Part shown: positions 11,718-20,241 of the stretch, piece by piece | Layout: each line of letters starts with the position of its first letter | Numbering within the stretch: position 1 is the stretch's first letter | Assembly: GCA_028714875.1 (NCBI GenBank) | Contig: JAQTLN010000009.1 | Location: 1-64,000, forward strand | Direction: 5' to 3' | DNA length: 64,000 bases | DNA from: Gallionellaceae bacterium | GTDB taxonomy: Bacteria; Pseudomonadota; Gammaproteobacteria; Burkholderiales; Thiobacillaceae | Notes under the pieces: generated by a model | Databases searched by the model: none | Told to the model about the DNA's origin: nothing | The model's input: only the letters and a program-made list of their open reading frames with translations | Program-made: the position numbers and the translations under genes

Positions 11718-12261
11718 ATTCCTGCGGGTGGCTGGCCTGGCCATGCTGATGGCGGCGATTCCCGCTGTCCGCGCCGAAGGCATTCAGGCACAACAAATCG
11801 ATGTGGTGCAGAAAGGCGAACTGTTCCACCTGAACGGCATTTTTGCCATTCAGCTTTCTCCCACCCTGGATGACGCCCTGCGCCGTGGTGTGCAACTCAC
11901 GTTCGTACAGGCGGTGGAAGCGGAGCGCGAACGCAACTGGTGGCTGGCAGAGGGGCTTTCTGACCTGGAACGTAGCGTGCGACTCTCCTACAACGCCCTA
12001 CTGCGCCAGTATTACGTCTCTCTCAGCGGTGTTTCCAGCGCCCATGAAAGCCTCTCCGATGCCCTTCTGGCCGTCGGGGATTTGCGCGACTGGGCCGTGG
12101 TCAACGTCAAACAGATGAAGAAAAAGGCGGAGTACAAGATCTACGTGCGCATGTACCTGGACATCTCGCAGCTTCCGAAACCCTTGCAGGTCAATGCGCT
12201 GGCTTCTTCTGGTCGCTGGCAGCTCGACTCCGGCTGGCAGGAACGCAGCTTCAAGTACTGA
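11695..12261 (+). CDS. DUF4390 exported protein with a Tat-like signal
   Basis: A 188-residue protein of unknown function. I start at ATG 11695, which gives a signal peptide with SRRKFLRVAGLAMLMA and cleavage around AVRA-EG. The twin Arg before FLRV fits the Tat consensus, although Sec use cannot be excluded. The mature part is beta-rich with GIFAIQLSPTLDDALRRGVQLTFV near its start, the region by which I recognise DUF4390. The gene overlaps rsmB and lies upstream of the NtrY-like kinase, the usual betaproteobacterial order, which suggests a link to that envelope-sensing pair. No catalytic residues can be assigned. Confidence 0.85.
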   Translation: MHVCSRRKFLRVAGLAMLMAAIPAVRAEGIQAQQIDVVQKGELFHLNGIFAIQLSPTLDDALRRGVQLTFVQAVEAERERNWWLAEGLSDLERSVRLSYNALLRQYYVSLSGVSSAHESLSDALLAVGDLRDWAVVNVKQMKKKAEYKIYVRMYLDISQLPKPLQVNALASSGRWQLDSGWQERSFKY

Positions 12262-12321
12262 TATGGGGAATGTGGAGTGGGCGATGCGGGATAGGCAATG
12301 GGGAACCCTCACCGGGACTGA

Positions 12322-14487
12322 TTGCCCCGCCCTCATCCGGCTCTCGGTCTGATGCTCTACCTCGTCGCCGGCAGTCTGCTTATCGGTTCGGCGCTGATCG
12401 CGCTACTGGCCGCCGCCGCGGGCAATACCGAATTCTTTGCCGGCAATCTGGCGCTGCTGCTCTGGATCACCGTCGCCGCCGCGGTCGGGTTGGTGGTGCT
12501 GATCGCTTATCAAGCCTACCTGCTGCTGCGGCGTATCCGCGCTGGCGTGTTCGGCGCCAAGCTCACCACGCGCTTGTTTCTGATCATCGGTCTCATGTCG
12601 CTGGCGCCCGGCCTGGTGGTCTATGGCGTGTCGGTGCAGTTTCTGGTGCGCTCCATCGAGTCCTGGTTCGATGTGCGCATGGAGAACGCGCTGGAAGGCG
12701 GCCTGGCCCTGGGACAGTCGGCGCTGGAGCATGTGCAGCGGGAAACCGTGAAAAAGACCGAGCGCGTGGCCCAGCAATTGGGCGATCTGCCGCCGATCCT
12801 GCAAGCCGCGCGCCTGGACGATCTGCGCGAAGCGGCGGGGTTGCAGGAATTGGGGCTGTTCGACGACAACGGCAATATGTTGGGATTTTCCTCCTCCGAC
12901 CGCGCCAGCCTGTTGCCCAAGCCGCCGGAGCGCGGCGCCCTCTGGCAGGTGCGCCTGCAACAGACCTGGTCGCGCCTGCAGGCGGTGGCGAGCGGCGGCA
13001 TCATGGTGCGGGTGGTGGCGTCGGTGAACATGTCGTCGTTGTCCGAGCGCCCGCGTGTGGTGCAAGTGATGCAACCGGTCCCGCGGCAACTGGCCCAGGA
13101 TGCGCAACAGGTGGAAGAGGCGCGCCAGGGTTACCAGGAACTGCTGCTTTCGCGCCTGGGGCTGAAACGGCTGTACGGTATTTCGCTGACCCTGGCGCTG
13201 GCGCTGGCGTTGTTTTCCGCCTTTTCGCTGGCATTCGTTCTTTCCGAGCGTCTCGCCGCGCCGCTGCGTGCCCTGGCGCGTGGTACCCGGGCGGTGGCGC
13301 GCGGCGACTTTACCCAGGTGCAGACCGTATCCAGCCGCGACGAACTGGGCATGCTCACTCACTCCTTCAACCGCATGACCCGGCAACTCTCGGACGCGCG
13401 CGCCGTCGCCGAGGAAAGCCGCGACAAGCTGCTGGAAGCCAATTCCTACCTGGAAGGCGTGTTGTCCAGCGTCACCACCGGCGTCGTCACCCTGGAACAC
13501 GATCTCGGCGTGCGCGTGGCCAACCCCGCCGCCGCGAAAATTCTCGGGGTGGCGCGCGTCGACCTGGAAGGGCGTCGGCTCCCGGACTGGAGCAGCGAGA
13601 ACGCCGGCCTTGCCGGCTTTGTGCGCGAGATGGTGCGGCATTTTCATGACAGCCCGACGCAGCCCTGGCGCGAGCAGATCGAGCTGGCCACGCCCAATGG
13701 CAAGCGCATCCTGCTGGCGCGCGGCACGCCGCTCACCGCCGGCGAGGCGCCCGACTACGTGCTGGTGATCGACGACGTCACCCAGTTGCTGCAAGCCCAG
13801 CGCGACGCCGCCTGGGGTGAAGTGGCGCGGCGCATGGCGCACGAGATCAAGAACCCGCTGACCCCGATCCAGCTATCCGCCGAGCGCCTGGAAGCGAAGC
13901 TGGCGGACAAGCTGGAAGGCCCGGCGCGGGAAACCCTGATCCGCGCCACCGCCACCATCGTCGGCCAGGTCGCCGCCATGAAGGGCCTGGTGGATGCCTT
14001 CGCGCAATATGCCCGGCTGCCCTCGCCGCGCATCGAGCGTCTGGATATCAATGTCACCGTCATGGAGGTGTTGCATATGTACGAAGGCGGCGTTCCCATC
14101 GAGCGCCATCTGGCGGACGGACTACCGCCGGTCGCGGGCGACCCCGCCCTGATCGGCCAGGTGCTGGTCAACCTGATGAAGAACGCGCAGGAGGCGCTGG
14201 AAGGCTCCGCGGCGCCGTTGATTACCGTGACTACGGCCCTGAGCGGGAGTCAGGTAAGCTTGTGCGTGCAAGATAACGGCCCAGGCTTCCCCGAGGAACT
14301 GCGCGGACGCCTGTTTGAACCCTATGTCACCAGCAAGCCCAAGGGCACCGGACTGGGCTTGCCGGTGGTGAAGAAGATCGTGGAAGAGCACCACGGCAGC
14401 ATTGCGGTAGACAATCCGGAAACGGGCGGTGCGCGCGTCTGCGTCAGCCTGCCGGCACTGATGAGCGAGGAAGAGCAACATGCCTGA
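12322..14487 (+). CDS. ntrY: NtrY-type membrane sensor histidine kinase
   Basis: An inner-membrane kinase that should phosphorylate the regulator encoded next. Its 721 residues (TTG start; ATG at 12352 is the alternative and removes 10 residues) contain three N-terminal hydrophobic segments, a periplasmic domain, a further TM near residue 290-310, HAMP, PAS (about 370-480), HisKA and HATPase_c. The phospho-acceptor is His507 in RMAHEIKNPLTP. The ATP lid shows DNGPGFPEEL and KGTGLGLPVVKKI. The four-TM plus HAMP layout is that of NtrY. The last 8 bases overlap the regulator gene. The 60 bases before it are G-rich and carry no clear Shine-Dalgarno, so the start is uncertain. Confidence 0.9.
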   Translation: MPRPHPALGLMLYLVAGSLLIGSALIALLAAAAGNTEFFAGNLALLLWITVAAAVGLVVLIAYQAYLLLRRIRAGVFGAKLTTRLFLIIGLMSLAPGLVVYGVSVQFLVRSIESWFDVRMENALEGGLALGQSALEHVQRETVKKTERVAQQLGDLPPILQAARLDDLREAAGLQELGLFDDNGNMLGFSSSDRASLLPKPPERGALWQVRLQQTWSRLQAVASGGIMVRVVASVNMSSLSERPRVVQVMQPVPRQLAQDAQQVEEARQGYQELLLSRLGLKRLYGISLTLALALALFSAFSLAFVLSERLAAPLRALARGTRAVARGDFTQVQTVSSRDELGMLTHSFNRMTRQLSDARAVAEESRDKLLEANSYLEGVLSSVTTGVVTLEHDLGVRVANPAAAKILGVARVDLEGRRLPDWSSENAGLAGFVREMVRHFHDSPTQPWREQIELATPNGKRILLARGTPLTAGEAPDYVLVIDDVTQLLQAQRDAAWGEVARRMAHEIKNPLTPIQLSAERLEAKLADKLEGPARETLIRATATIVGQVAAMKGLVDAFAQYARLPSPRIERLDINVTVMEVLHMYEGGVPIERHLADGLPPVAGDPALIGQVLVNLMKNAQEALEGSAAPLITVTTALSGSQVSLCVQDNGPGFPEELRGRLFEPYVTSKPKGTGLGLPVVKKIVEEHHGSIAVDNPETGGARVCVSLPALMSEEEQHA

Positions 14488-15736
14488 AATACTGGTGGTG
14501 GACGACGAACCCGGCATCCGCGAGTTGATGCGCGAGATTCTGGAAGAAGAAGGTTATGAAGTACGCATGGCGGAGAACGGCACCCGTGCCCGTGCCGCGC
14601 TGGACGACAAAGTACCCGACCTGGTGCTGCTGGATATCTGGATGCCCGATGTGGACGGCGTGACCCTGCTCAAGGAATGGCGCAGCCAGGGGCGGCTCAC
14701 CATGCCGGTGGTGATGATGTCCGGCCACGGCACGGTGCATACCGCCGTCGAGGCCACTCGCCTGGGGGCCTTCGACTATCTGGAAAAACCCATCGCCTAC
14801 AAGCAGTTGCTGGAAACCGTGAAGAAGGCGCTGGCTTCGCGCCAAGCCAAGCCCACCACCAGCGGCACCCTGGAAGAACTGGGTGGCGGCGACAGCGTGA
14901 AACGCCTGGCACAGCGCCTGGGGCTGGCCGCCGGCGCCGGACTGCCCGTGTTGCTGGTGGCGGAGGCGGGTACCGGCGAGGAAGTGGTGGCGCGTTTTCT
15001 CACCCCGCCCGACGCGCCCTTTGTACGGATCGACGAAGTGACCGAGTTGGCCAATCGCCCCGCCGACATCCTGGCGCGCGCCAAGGGGGGCCTGGTGTTC
15101 GTGCCGGACCTGGGTGGCCTGTCGGTGATGCAGCAACGCGGCCTGATCCTGTTGATCGCGCGGCGCGGTGAGTTCTCCGCGCGCGTGGTGGCGGTGGGTC
15201 GGGAAGACCCCGCGCGCGCGCTGGCCGAGGGGCGCTTGACGCCCGAGTTGCATGAGTTGCTCGTGCATGCCGTGGTGGATTTGCCGCCCCTGCGCAACCG
15301 TCTCGAAGACATCCCCGGTCTCGCCGCGCGCGCCCTGGAAGCCGCCTGCCTGCGCCTGCGCCAGCCGCCGCTGAAATTTACCGCCGCCGCGCTGGCGCGT
15401 CTGGCGGAGCACGATTGGCCGGGCAACCTGGCCGAACTGGATGCCTTCGCCGCGCGCCTGGCCCTGGAGGACGGTGGCGGCCCGATCGACCTGGAGGCGG
15501 TTGATGCCGCGCTGCCCGCCAAGGCCGGCCAGGAAAAGACCGGGATCGACCTGATGTTGCATCTGCCCCTGAAGGATGCCCGCGATGCTTTCGAGAAAGC
15601 CTATCTGGAAGCCCTGCTGGGGGAATGCGACTGGGGCATGAGCCGCGCCGCCGACCGCGCCGGCCTGGATCGCACCAACCTATATCGGAAGGTGAAGCAA
15701 TTGGGCATCGAGGCACCAGGGAAGGACAAAGTGTGA
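14480..15736 (+). CDS. ntrX: NtrX-type response regulator with a degenerate AAA+ domain
   Basis: A receiver domain (phospho-Asp52 in LVLLDIWMPD, Lys103 in LEKP), a central domain and a Fis-like HTH at the C-terminus (SRAADRAGLDRTNLYRKV). The central domain is the remnant of a sigma-54 activator ATPase. The Walker A site reads AEAGTGEE with Glu167 in place of the essential Lys. The stretch that should carry the GAFTGA loop is missing, and the Walker B region is GGLVFVPDLGGL, without the Asp-Glu pair. The later sensor region PLRNRLEDIPGLA and the WPGNLAELDA motif survive. It therefore probably binds DNA and dimerises under phosphorylation but cannot hydrolyse ATP or open sigma-54 promoters. The 418 residues are shorter than classical NtrC proteins. 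It pairs with the upstream kinase. Confidence 0.88.
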   Translation: MPEILVVDDEPGIRELMREILEEEGYEVRMAENGTRARAALDDKVPDLVLLDIWMPDVDGVTLLKEWRSQGRLTMPVVMMSGHGTVHTAVEATRLGAFDYLEKPIAYKQLLETVKKALASRQAKPTTSGTLEELGGGDSVKRLAQRLGLAAGAGLPVLLVAEAGTGEEVVARFLTPPDAPFVRIDEVTELANRPADILARAKGGLVFVPDLGGLSVMQQRGLILLIARRGEFSARVVAVGREDPARALAEGRLTPELHELLVHAVVDLPPLRNRLEDIPGLAARALEAACLRLRQPPLKFTAAALARLAEHDWPGNLAELDAFAARLALEDGGGPIDLEAVDAALPAKAGQEKTGIDLMLHLPLKDARDAFEKAYLEALLGECDWGMSRAADRAGLDRTNLYRKVKQLGIEAPGKDKV

Positions 15737-15741
15737 GCAAC

Positions 15742-15871
15742 GTAGGATGTGGTTACCGAAGGGTAGGGGCTTCATCAGAGCGATAGCGAACCGCATCACC
15801 CATTGCCACGCCGTGCGATGCGGTTCGCTGTGCTCTGATGAAGCCCCTACCCTTCGGTAACCACATCCTAC
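15742..15871. repeat. 130 bp palindromic repeat between ntrX and trkA
   Basis: The left arm from 15742 (GTAGGATGTGGTTACCGAAG...) and the right arm ending at 15871 are reverse complements over the outermost 39 bases without mismatch. Pairing resumes through AGCGAACCGCATC, giving arms of about 57 bases around a short loop. A related unit (CTCTGATGAAGCCCCTACCC) lies inside the AddA-like gene at about 20826-20850. It begins 5 bases after the ntrX stop. Confidence 0.9.
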
Positions 15872-15900
15872 AAAGCTACGCACCAACCCATGACACAACC

Positions 15901-17274
15901 ATGAAAATCATCATTCTCGGCGCCGGCCAGGTCGGCTCCAATCTGGCGGAACATTTGGTGCGGGAAGGCAACGACCTGACCGTGGTGGATGTGGACGTGG
16001 AAAAACTCGCCGCCTTGCAGGAACGCTTCGATCTGCGCACCGTTCACGGCCAGGCTTCCCACCCCGCCATCCTGCGCCAGGCGGGCGCGGAAGATGCCGA
16101 CATGCTGGTGGCGGTGACGCTCAACGACGAGACCAACATGGTGGCCTGCAAGCTGGCCGGCACCCTGTTCAACATTCCCACCAAGATCGCCCGCATTCGC
16201 GCCGTCGACTACATGAAGCACCCGCAATTGTTCGACGCGGATCACTTCGGCGTCGACCACGTCATCGCGCCGGAACAGGAAATCACCGACTACCTGCGCA
16301 AGCTCATTGATTATCCGGAGGCCCTGCAGGTAGTGGATTTCGGTGGCGGCCGCGCCCGCCTGGTGGCGCTACGGGCGCGCGCCGGCGGCCCCCTGGTGGG
16401 GCATGAGCTGCGCGACCTGCAAAAACATCTGCCCGGCCTCGACGCGCGCGTCGCCGCCATCTTCCGGCGCGACCGCACCATCGTCCCGGAAGGTCGCACG
16501 GTGATCCAGGATAGCGACGAAATCTTCTTCATCGCCGCCACCGAGAACATCCGCGCGGTGATGAAGGAAATGCGTCGTGGTGACAAGAGCGTGCGCCGGG
16601 TGATGATCGCCGGTGGCGGCAACATCGGCCAGCGCCTGGCCAAGAGCCTGGAGACGGATTACGAGGTCAAGATCATCGACCGCAACAAGAAGAACACCGA
16701 ATACCTCGCCCAGACCCTGAAACGCACCCTGGTACTCACTGGTGACGCCACCGACGAAGACCTGTTGCTGGAAGAAAACATCGAAGACATCGACGTGTTC
16801 TGCGCGCTGACCAACGACGACGAGGACAACATCATGGCCTCGCTGCTGGCCAAGCGGCTGGGCGCCAAGAAGGTGATCGCGCTGATCAACCGCTCGACTT
16901 ACGTCGACCTGTTGCAGGGCGGCGAGATCGACATCGCCCTGTCGCCCGCGCAAGCCACCATCGGCCCGCTGTTGACGCATATCCGGCGCGGCCACATGGC
17001 GGTGGTGCACTCTCTGCGCCGGGGCGCGGCGGAAGCGCTGGAAGCCGTGGTGCACGGCGACGCGCGCGCTTCCAAGCTGGTCGGTCGCCGCATCGAACAG
17101 ATCGAACTCCCCGAAGGGGTTTCCATCGCCGCCATCCTGCGCGGCGAGCAGGTCATCATCGCCCACCACGACAATGTGATCGAGGCGGATGACCACTTGA
17201 TTCTGTTCGTACCCAACAAGCGACTGATTCCGAAGGTGGAAAAGCTGTTCCAGGTGGGCCTGGGCTTCTTCTGA
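15901..17274 (+). CDS. trkA: Trk potassium uptake protein TrkA
   Basis: A cytoplasmic NAD(H)-binding regulator that gates the TrkH potassium channel. I start at ATG 15901 (MKIIILGAGQVGSNL) because upstream sequence is repeat; this gives 457 residues, the family length. It holds two RCK units. TrkA-N with GAGQVGSNLAEHL is at the start, TrkA-C follows, a second TrkA-N has IAGGGNIGQRLAKSLE at about residue 236, and a second TrkA-C ends the protein. trkH follows after 3 bases, so the genes are translationally linked. Confidence 0.96.
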   Translation: MKIIILGAGQVGSNLAEHLVREGNDLTVVDVDVEKLAALQERFDLRTVHGQASHPAILRQAGAEDADMLVAVTLNDETNMVACKLAGTLFNIPTKIARIRAVDYMKHPQLFDADHFGVDHVIAPEQEITDYLRKLIDYPEALQVVDFGGGRARLVALRARAGGPLVGHELRDLQKHLPGLDARVAAIFRRDRTIVPEGRTVIQDSDEIFFIAATENIRAVMKEMRRGDKSVRRVMIAGGGNIGQRLAKSLETDYEVKIIDRNKKNTEYLAQTLKRTLVLTGDATDEDLLLEENIEDIDVFCALTNDDEDNIMASLLAKRLGAKKVIALINRSTYVDLLQGGEIDIALSPAQATIGPLLTHIRRGHMAVVHSLRRGAAEALEAVVHGDARASKLVGRRIEQIELPEGVSIAAILRGEQVIIAHHDNVIEADDHLILFVPNKRLIPKVEKLFQVGLGFF

Positions 17275-17277
17275 ACC

Positions 17278-18738
17278 ATGCCGCGTCGCCTGTTTCCCGT
17301 CCTGCATGTGCTGGGCATGATCGTGATGGTGTTCGGTCTGTCCATGTTGGTGCCTTTGCTGCTGTCGGAACTGACCCGCGATGGCGCCGAGCGCGCCTAT
17401 GACGAGGCCGTGCTGATCACTCTCGGTTCCGGTCTGCTTATGTGGCTGATCGGCCACCATTGGCGGCGCGAGTTGAAAACCCGCGACGGCATTCTCCTGG
17501 TGGTGCTGACCTGGACCCTGTTGCCGGGATTCGCCGCGCTGCCTTTGCTGATCCAGATGCCCGACCTGTCCGTGGCCGACGCCTACTTCGAGGCCATGTC
17601 CGGCCTCACCGCCACCGGTGCCACGGTGTTGTCCGGTCTCGATTCGCTGCCTCACTCGATCAACTTGTGGCGCGCGCAATTGCACTGGATCGGCGGACTC
17701 GGGGTGATCGTGCTGGTGACGGCGGTGCTGCCGCTGCTCGGGGTGGGGGGGCGGCAGATGTTCAAGGCGGAGACGCCGACGCCGATGAAGGATCAGAAGT
17801 TGACCCCACGCATGGCGGAAACCGCCAAGGGGTTGTGGGCGGTGTATGTGATTCTCACGGCGGCCTGCATTCTGGTGCTGTGGGTGCTGGGCATGTCCTG
17901 GTTCGATGCCGTGGTGCATGCTTTTTCCATCCTCGGCCTGGGTGCCTTTTCTTCGCACGACGCCAGCCTGGGCTATTTCGATTCACTACCGCTGGAAATC
18001 GCCGTGGGCGTGTTCGCCCTGCTCGCCGGCATCAACTTCGCCACCCATTTCGCCGTGCTGCGCGGGCGCCGCCTCAGCCATTATCAACATGATCCGGAGA
18101 TTCGCTGGTTTCTCGGCATCGTGCTTACGAGCGGGGTGGTGCTGGCGCTGCTGCTGTGGTCGCGTGATGTCTTCCTGGATTTTCCCAGTGCCCTGCGCTA
18201 CGCCCTGTTCAACACCATTTCCGTCGCCACCACGCTGGGTTTTTCCACCACCGATTATGGCCACTGGCCTTTCTTCGCCGGGTTGTGGCTGATGTTCCTG
18301 TGCAGCTTTTCCACCAGTGCCGGTTCCACCGGTGGCGGCATCAAGATGATGCGCGCCATCCTGCTGTACAAGCAGGTGTACCGCGAACTGAAAAGGCTGA
18401 TCCACCCCAACGCCGAGATACCGCTGCATCTGGGTGAGGAAGTGGTGCCCAACAACATCGTTTATGCGGTATTGGCCTTCCTGTTCATCTATGTGGCCTC
18501 CACCATTTCCTTGTCGTTCGTGCTGTCGTTCACCGGGCTGGACGTCCTCACCGCCTTCTCGGCCATCGTCGCCTGCATCAACAACACCGGCCCCGGCCTC
18601 GGCGAAGTCGGACCGGCGCATACCTATGCCGTGCTCAACGGTTACCAGCTCTCGGTGTGCACGTTCGCCATGCTTCTGGGGCGGCTGGAACTATTCACCT
18701 TGCTGGTGGTGCTGACCCCGGCGTTCTGGCGGAAATAG
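17278..18738 (+). CDS. trkH: Trk potassium transporter membrane subunit, copy 1
   Basis: The K+-conducting subunit in the inner membrane. The 486 residues form four M1-P-M2 repeats. The selectivity-filter loops read SGLTATGATV, FSSHDASLG, VATTLGFSTTDYG and NNTGPGLGEVGP, and SAGSTGGGIKMMR precedes the long helix. It follows trkA by 3 bases and precedes a paralogue by 4 bases. Along their length the two copies share most residues in the stretches I compared, including HVLGMI, DEAVLITL, RDGILLVVLTWTL and SINLWRAQLHW, so this is a tandem duplication. Confidence 0.95.
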   Translation: MPRRLFPVLHVLGMIVMVFGLSMLVPLLLSELTRDGAERAYDEAVLITLGSGLLMWLIGHHWRRELKTRDGILLVVLTWTLLPGFAALPLLIQMPDLSVADAYFEAMSGLTATGATVLSGLDSLPHSINLWRAQLHWIGGLGVIVLVTAVLPLLGVGGRQMFKAETPTPMKDQKLTPRMAETAKGLWAVYVILTAACILVLWVLGMSWFDAVVHAFSILGLGAFSSHDASLGYFDSLPLEIAVGVFALLAGINFATHFAVLRGRRLSHYQHDPEIRWFLGIVLTSGVVLALLLWSRDVFLDFPSALRYALFNTISVATTLGFSTTDYGHWPFFAGLWLMFLCSFSTSAGSTGGGIKMMRAILLYKQVYRELKRLIHPNAEIPLHLGEEVVPNNIVYAVLAFLFIYVASTISLSFVLSFTGLDVLTAFSAIVACINNTGPGLGEVGPAHTYAVLNGYQLSVCTFAMLLGRLELFTLLVVLTPAFWRK

Positions 18739-18742
18739 CCTT

Positions 18743-20218
18743 ATGGCGCACCGTTTGCGTCTCTACAACATATTTCCCATCCTGCATGTGCTTGGCATGA
18801 TCATCGCCGTGTTCGGGCTTTCCATGCTGTTGCCGCTCGCGGTTTCGGAGTTTTCCCTTGACAGCGCCCAGCGCGCCTACGATGAGGCGGTGCTGATCAC
18901 CCTCGCCAGCGGTGTGTTGCTGTGGTTGGCCGGGCGCTACTGGAAGCGCGAATTGAAGGCGCGCGACGGCATCCTGCTGGTAGTGCTGACCTGGACGTTG
19001 ACGCCGCTGTTCGCGGCGCTGCCCCTGCTGCTCTATTTCCCCCAGATGACGTTCACCGATGCTTATTTCGAGACCATGTCCGGGCTCACCACCACCGGCG
19101 CCACGGTGCTCTCCGGCCTCGACAAGCTGCCGACCTCGATCAACCTGTGGCGCGCGCAACTGCACTGGCTGGGGGGCCTGGGCGTCATCGTGCTGGTGGT
19201 CGCCGTGTTGCCCTTGCTGGGGGTCGGTGGCCGCCAGATGTACAAGGCGGAAACACCGGGACCGATGAAGGACGACAAGCTCACGCCGCGTATGGCCGAG
19301 ACCGCCAAGGGCCTGTGGCAGGTTTACATTCTGCTTACCCTGTTGTGCATCACCCTTTACTGGCTATTCGGTATGACGCTCGCCGACGCCGTCATTCACG
19401 CCTTTTCGGTGATGGGCCTGGGCGGCTTTTCCTCGCATGACGCCAGCTTCGGTTACTTCCACTCGCTGCCGCTGGAACTCATCACTGAAATGTTCGCGCT
19501 GCTCGCCGGGTTGAACTTCGCCATGCACTTCATGGCACTGCGTGGCCGCAGTTTCCGGCCTTACCGGGAAGACCCGGAAATTCGCTGGTTTTTCGCTTAT
19601 GTCCTGGGGAGCTGCCTGCTGCTGGGTGTTCTGCTCTGGGCGCAGGGGGTCTACCACGATTTCCCCAGCGCCCTGCGCGATGCCAGTTTCAGTGTGATCT
19701 CGATGGCCACCACGCTCGGCCTGTCCACCGCCGACTTCGGACAGTGGCCCTACTATTCCGGTTTGTGGCTGCTGTTCCTGTGCAGCTTTTCTACCAGCGC
19801 CGGCTCCACCGGCGGCGGCATCAAGATGCTGCGCGCGGTGTTGCTCTACAAGCAGGTATATCGGGAATTGCTGCGTCTGATCCACCCCCATGCGCAGATC
19901 CCGATCCGCCTGGGCGAACAGGTGGTGCCGAACAAGGTTATCTATGCCGTGTTGGCCTTCTTCTTCGTCTATGTGGCGTCCATCGTCTCGCTGAGTTTTC
20001 TGCTCTCGTTCACCGGGCTGGATGTCCTCACCGCTTTCTCCGCCATCGTCGCCTGCATCAACAACACCGGCCCCGGTCTCGGCCAGGTCGGCCCCTCCAC
20101 CACCTATGCCGTGCTCAGCGATTTCCAGACCTGGGTGTGCACCTTCGCCATGTTGCTGGGCCGCCTGGAACTGTTCACCCTTCTGGTGGTGCTGACCCCG
20201 GCGTTCTGGCGGCGGTAG
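18743..20218 (+). CDS. trkH: Trk potassium transporter membrane subunit, copy 2
   Basis: A second TrkH of 491 residues, clearly paralogous to the copy immediately upstream. Filter loops read SGLTTTGATV, FSSHDASFG, MATTLGLSTADFG and NNTGPGLGQVGP. Differences from copy 1 sit next to filter residues (TAT to TTT in loop 1, GFSTTDYG to GLSTADFG in loop 3), which could alter ion preference or gating. One TrkA must serve both, or they form mixed dimers; that is inference. The TAG stop at 20216 is the first three bases of a palindrome that also contains the stop codon of the convergent gene. Confidence 0.95.
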   Translation: MAHRLRLYNIFPILHVLGMIIAVFGLSMLLPLAVSEFSLDSAQRAYDEAVLITLASGVLLWLAGRYWKRELKARDGILLVVLTWTLTPLFAALPLLLYFPQMTFTDAYFETMSGLTTTGATVLSGLDKLPTSINLWRAQLHWLGGLGVIVLVVAVLPLLGVGGRQMYKAETPGPMKDDKLTPRMAETAKGLWQVYILLTLLCITLYWLFGMTLADAVIHAFSVMGLGGFSSHDASFGYFHSLPLELITEMFALLAGLNFAMHFMALRGRSFRPYREDPEIRWFFAYVLGSCLLLGVLLWAQGVYHDFPSALRDASFSVISMATTLGLSTADFGQWPYYSGLWLLFLCSFSTSAGSTGGGIKMLRAVLLYKQVYRELLRLIHPHAQIPIRLGEQVVPNKVIYAVLAFFFVYVASIVSLSFLLSFTGLDVLTAFSAIVACINNTGPGLGQVGPSTTYAVLSDFQTWVCTFAMLLGRLELFTLLVVLTPAFWRR

Positions 20219-20241
20219 GGGCGACCGGCAGGTCGCCCCTA
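20216..20241. repeat. Palindrome carrying the stop codons of two convergent genes
   Basis: TAGGGGCGACC (20216-20226), loop GGCA, GGTCGCCCCTA (20231-20241) is a perfect 11 bp stem. The leading TAG is the trkH copy 2 stop; the trailing CTA is the TAG stop of the AddA-like gene on the other strand. It could act as a bidirectional 3' end hairpin, although no T run follows. Confidence 0.9.

Noticed and set aside
12270-13649. 459-residue + strand frame overlapping the NtrY-type kinase
   Set aside because: Composition dominated by Arg, Gly, Ala and Pro, with no domain; the kinase frame over the same bases has clear motifs.
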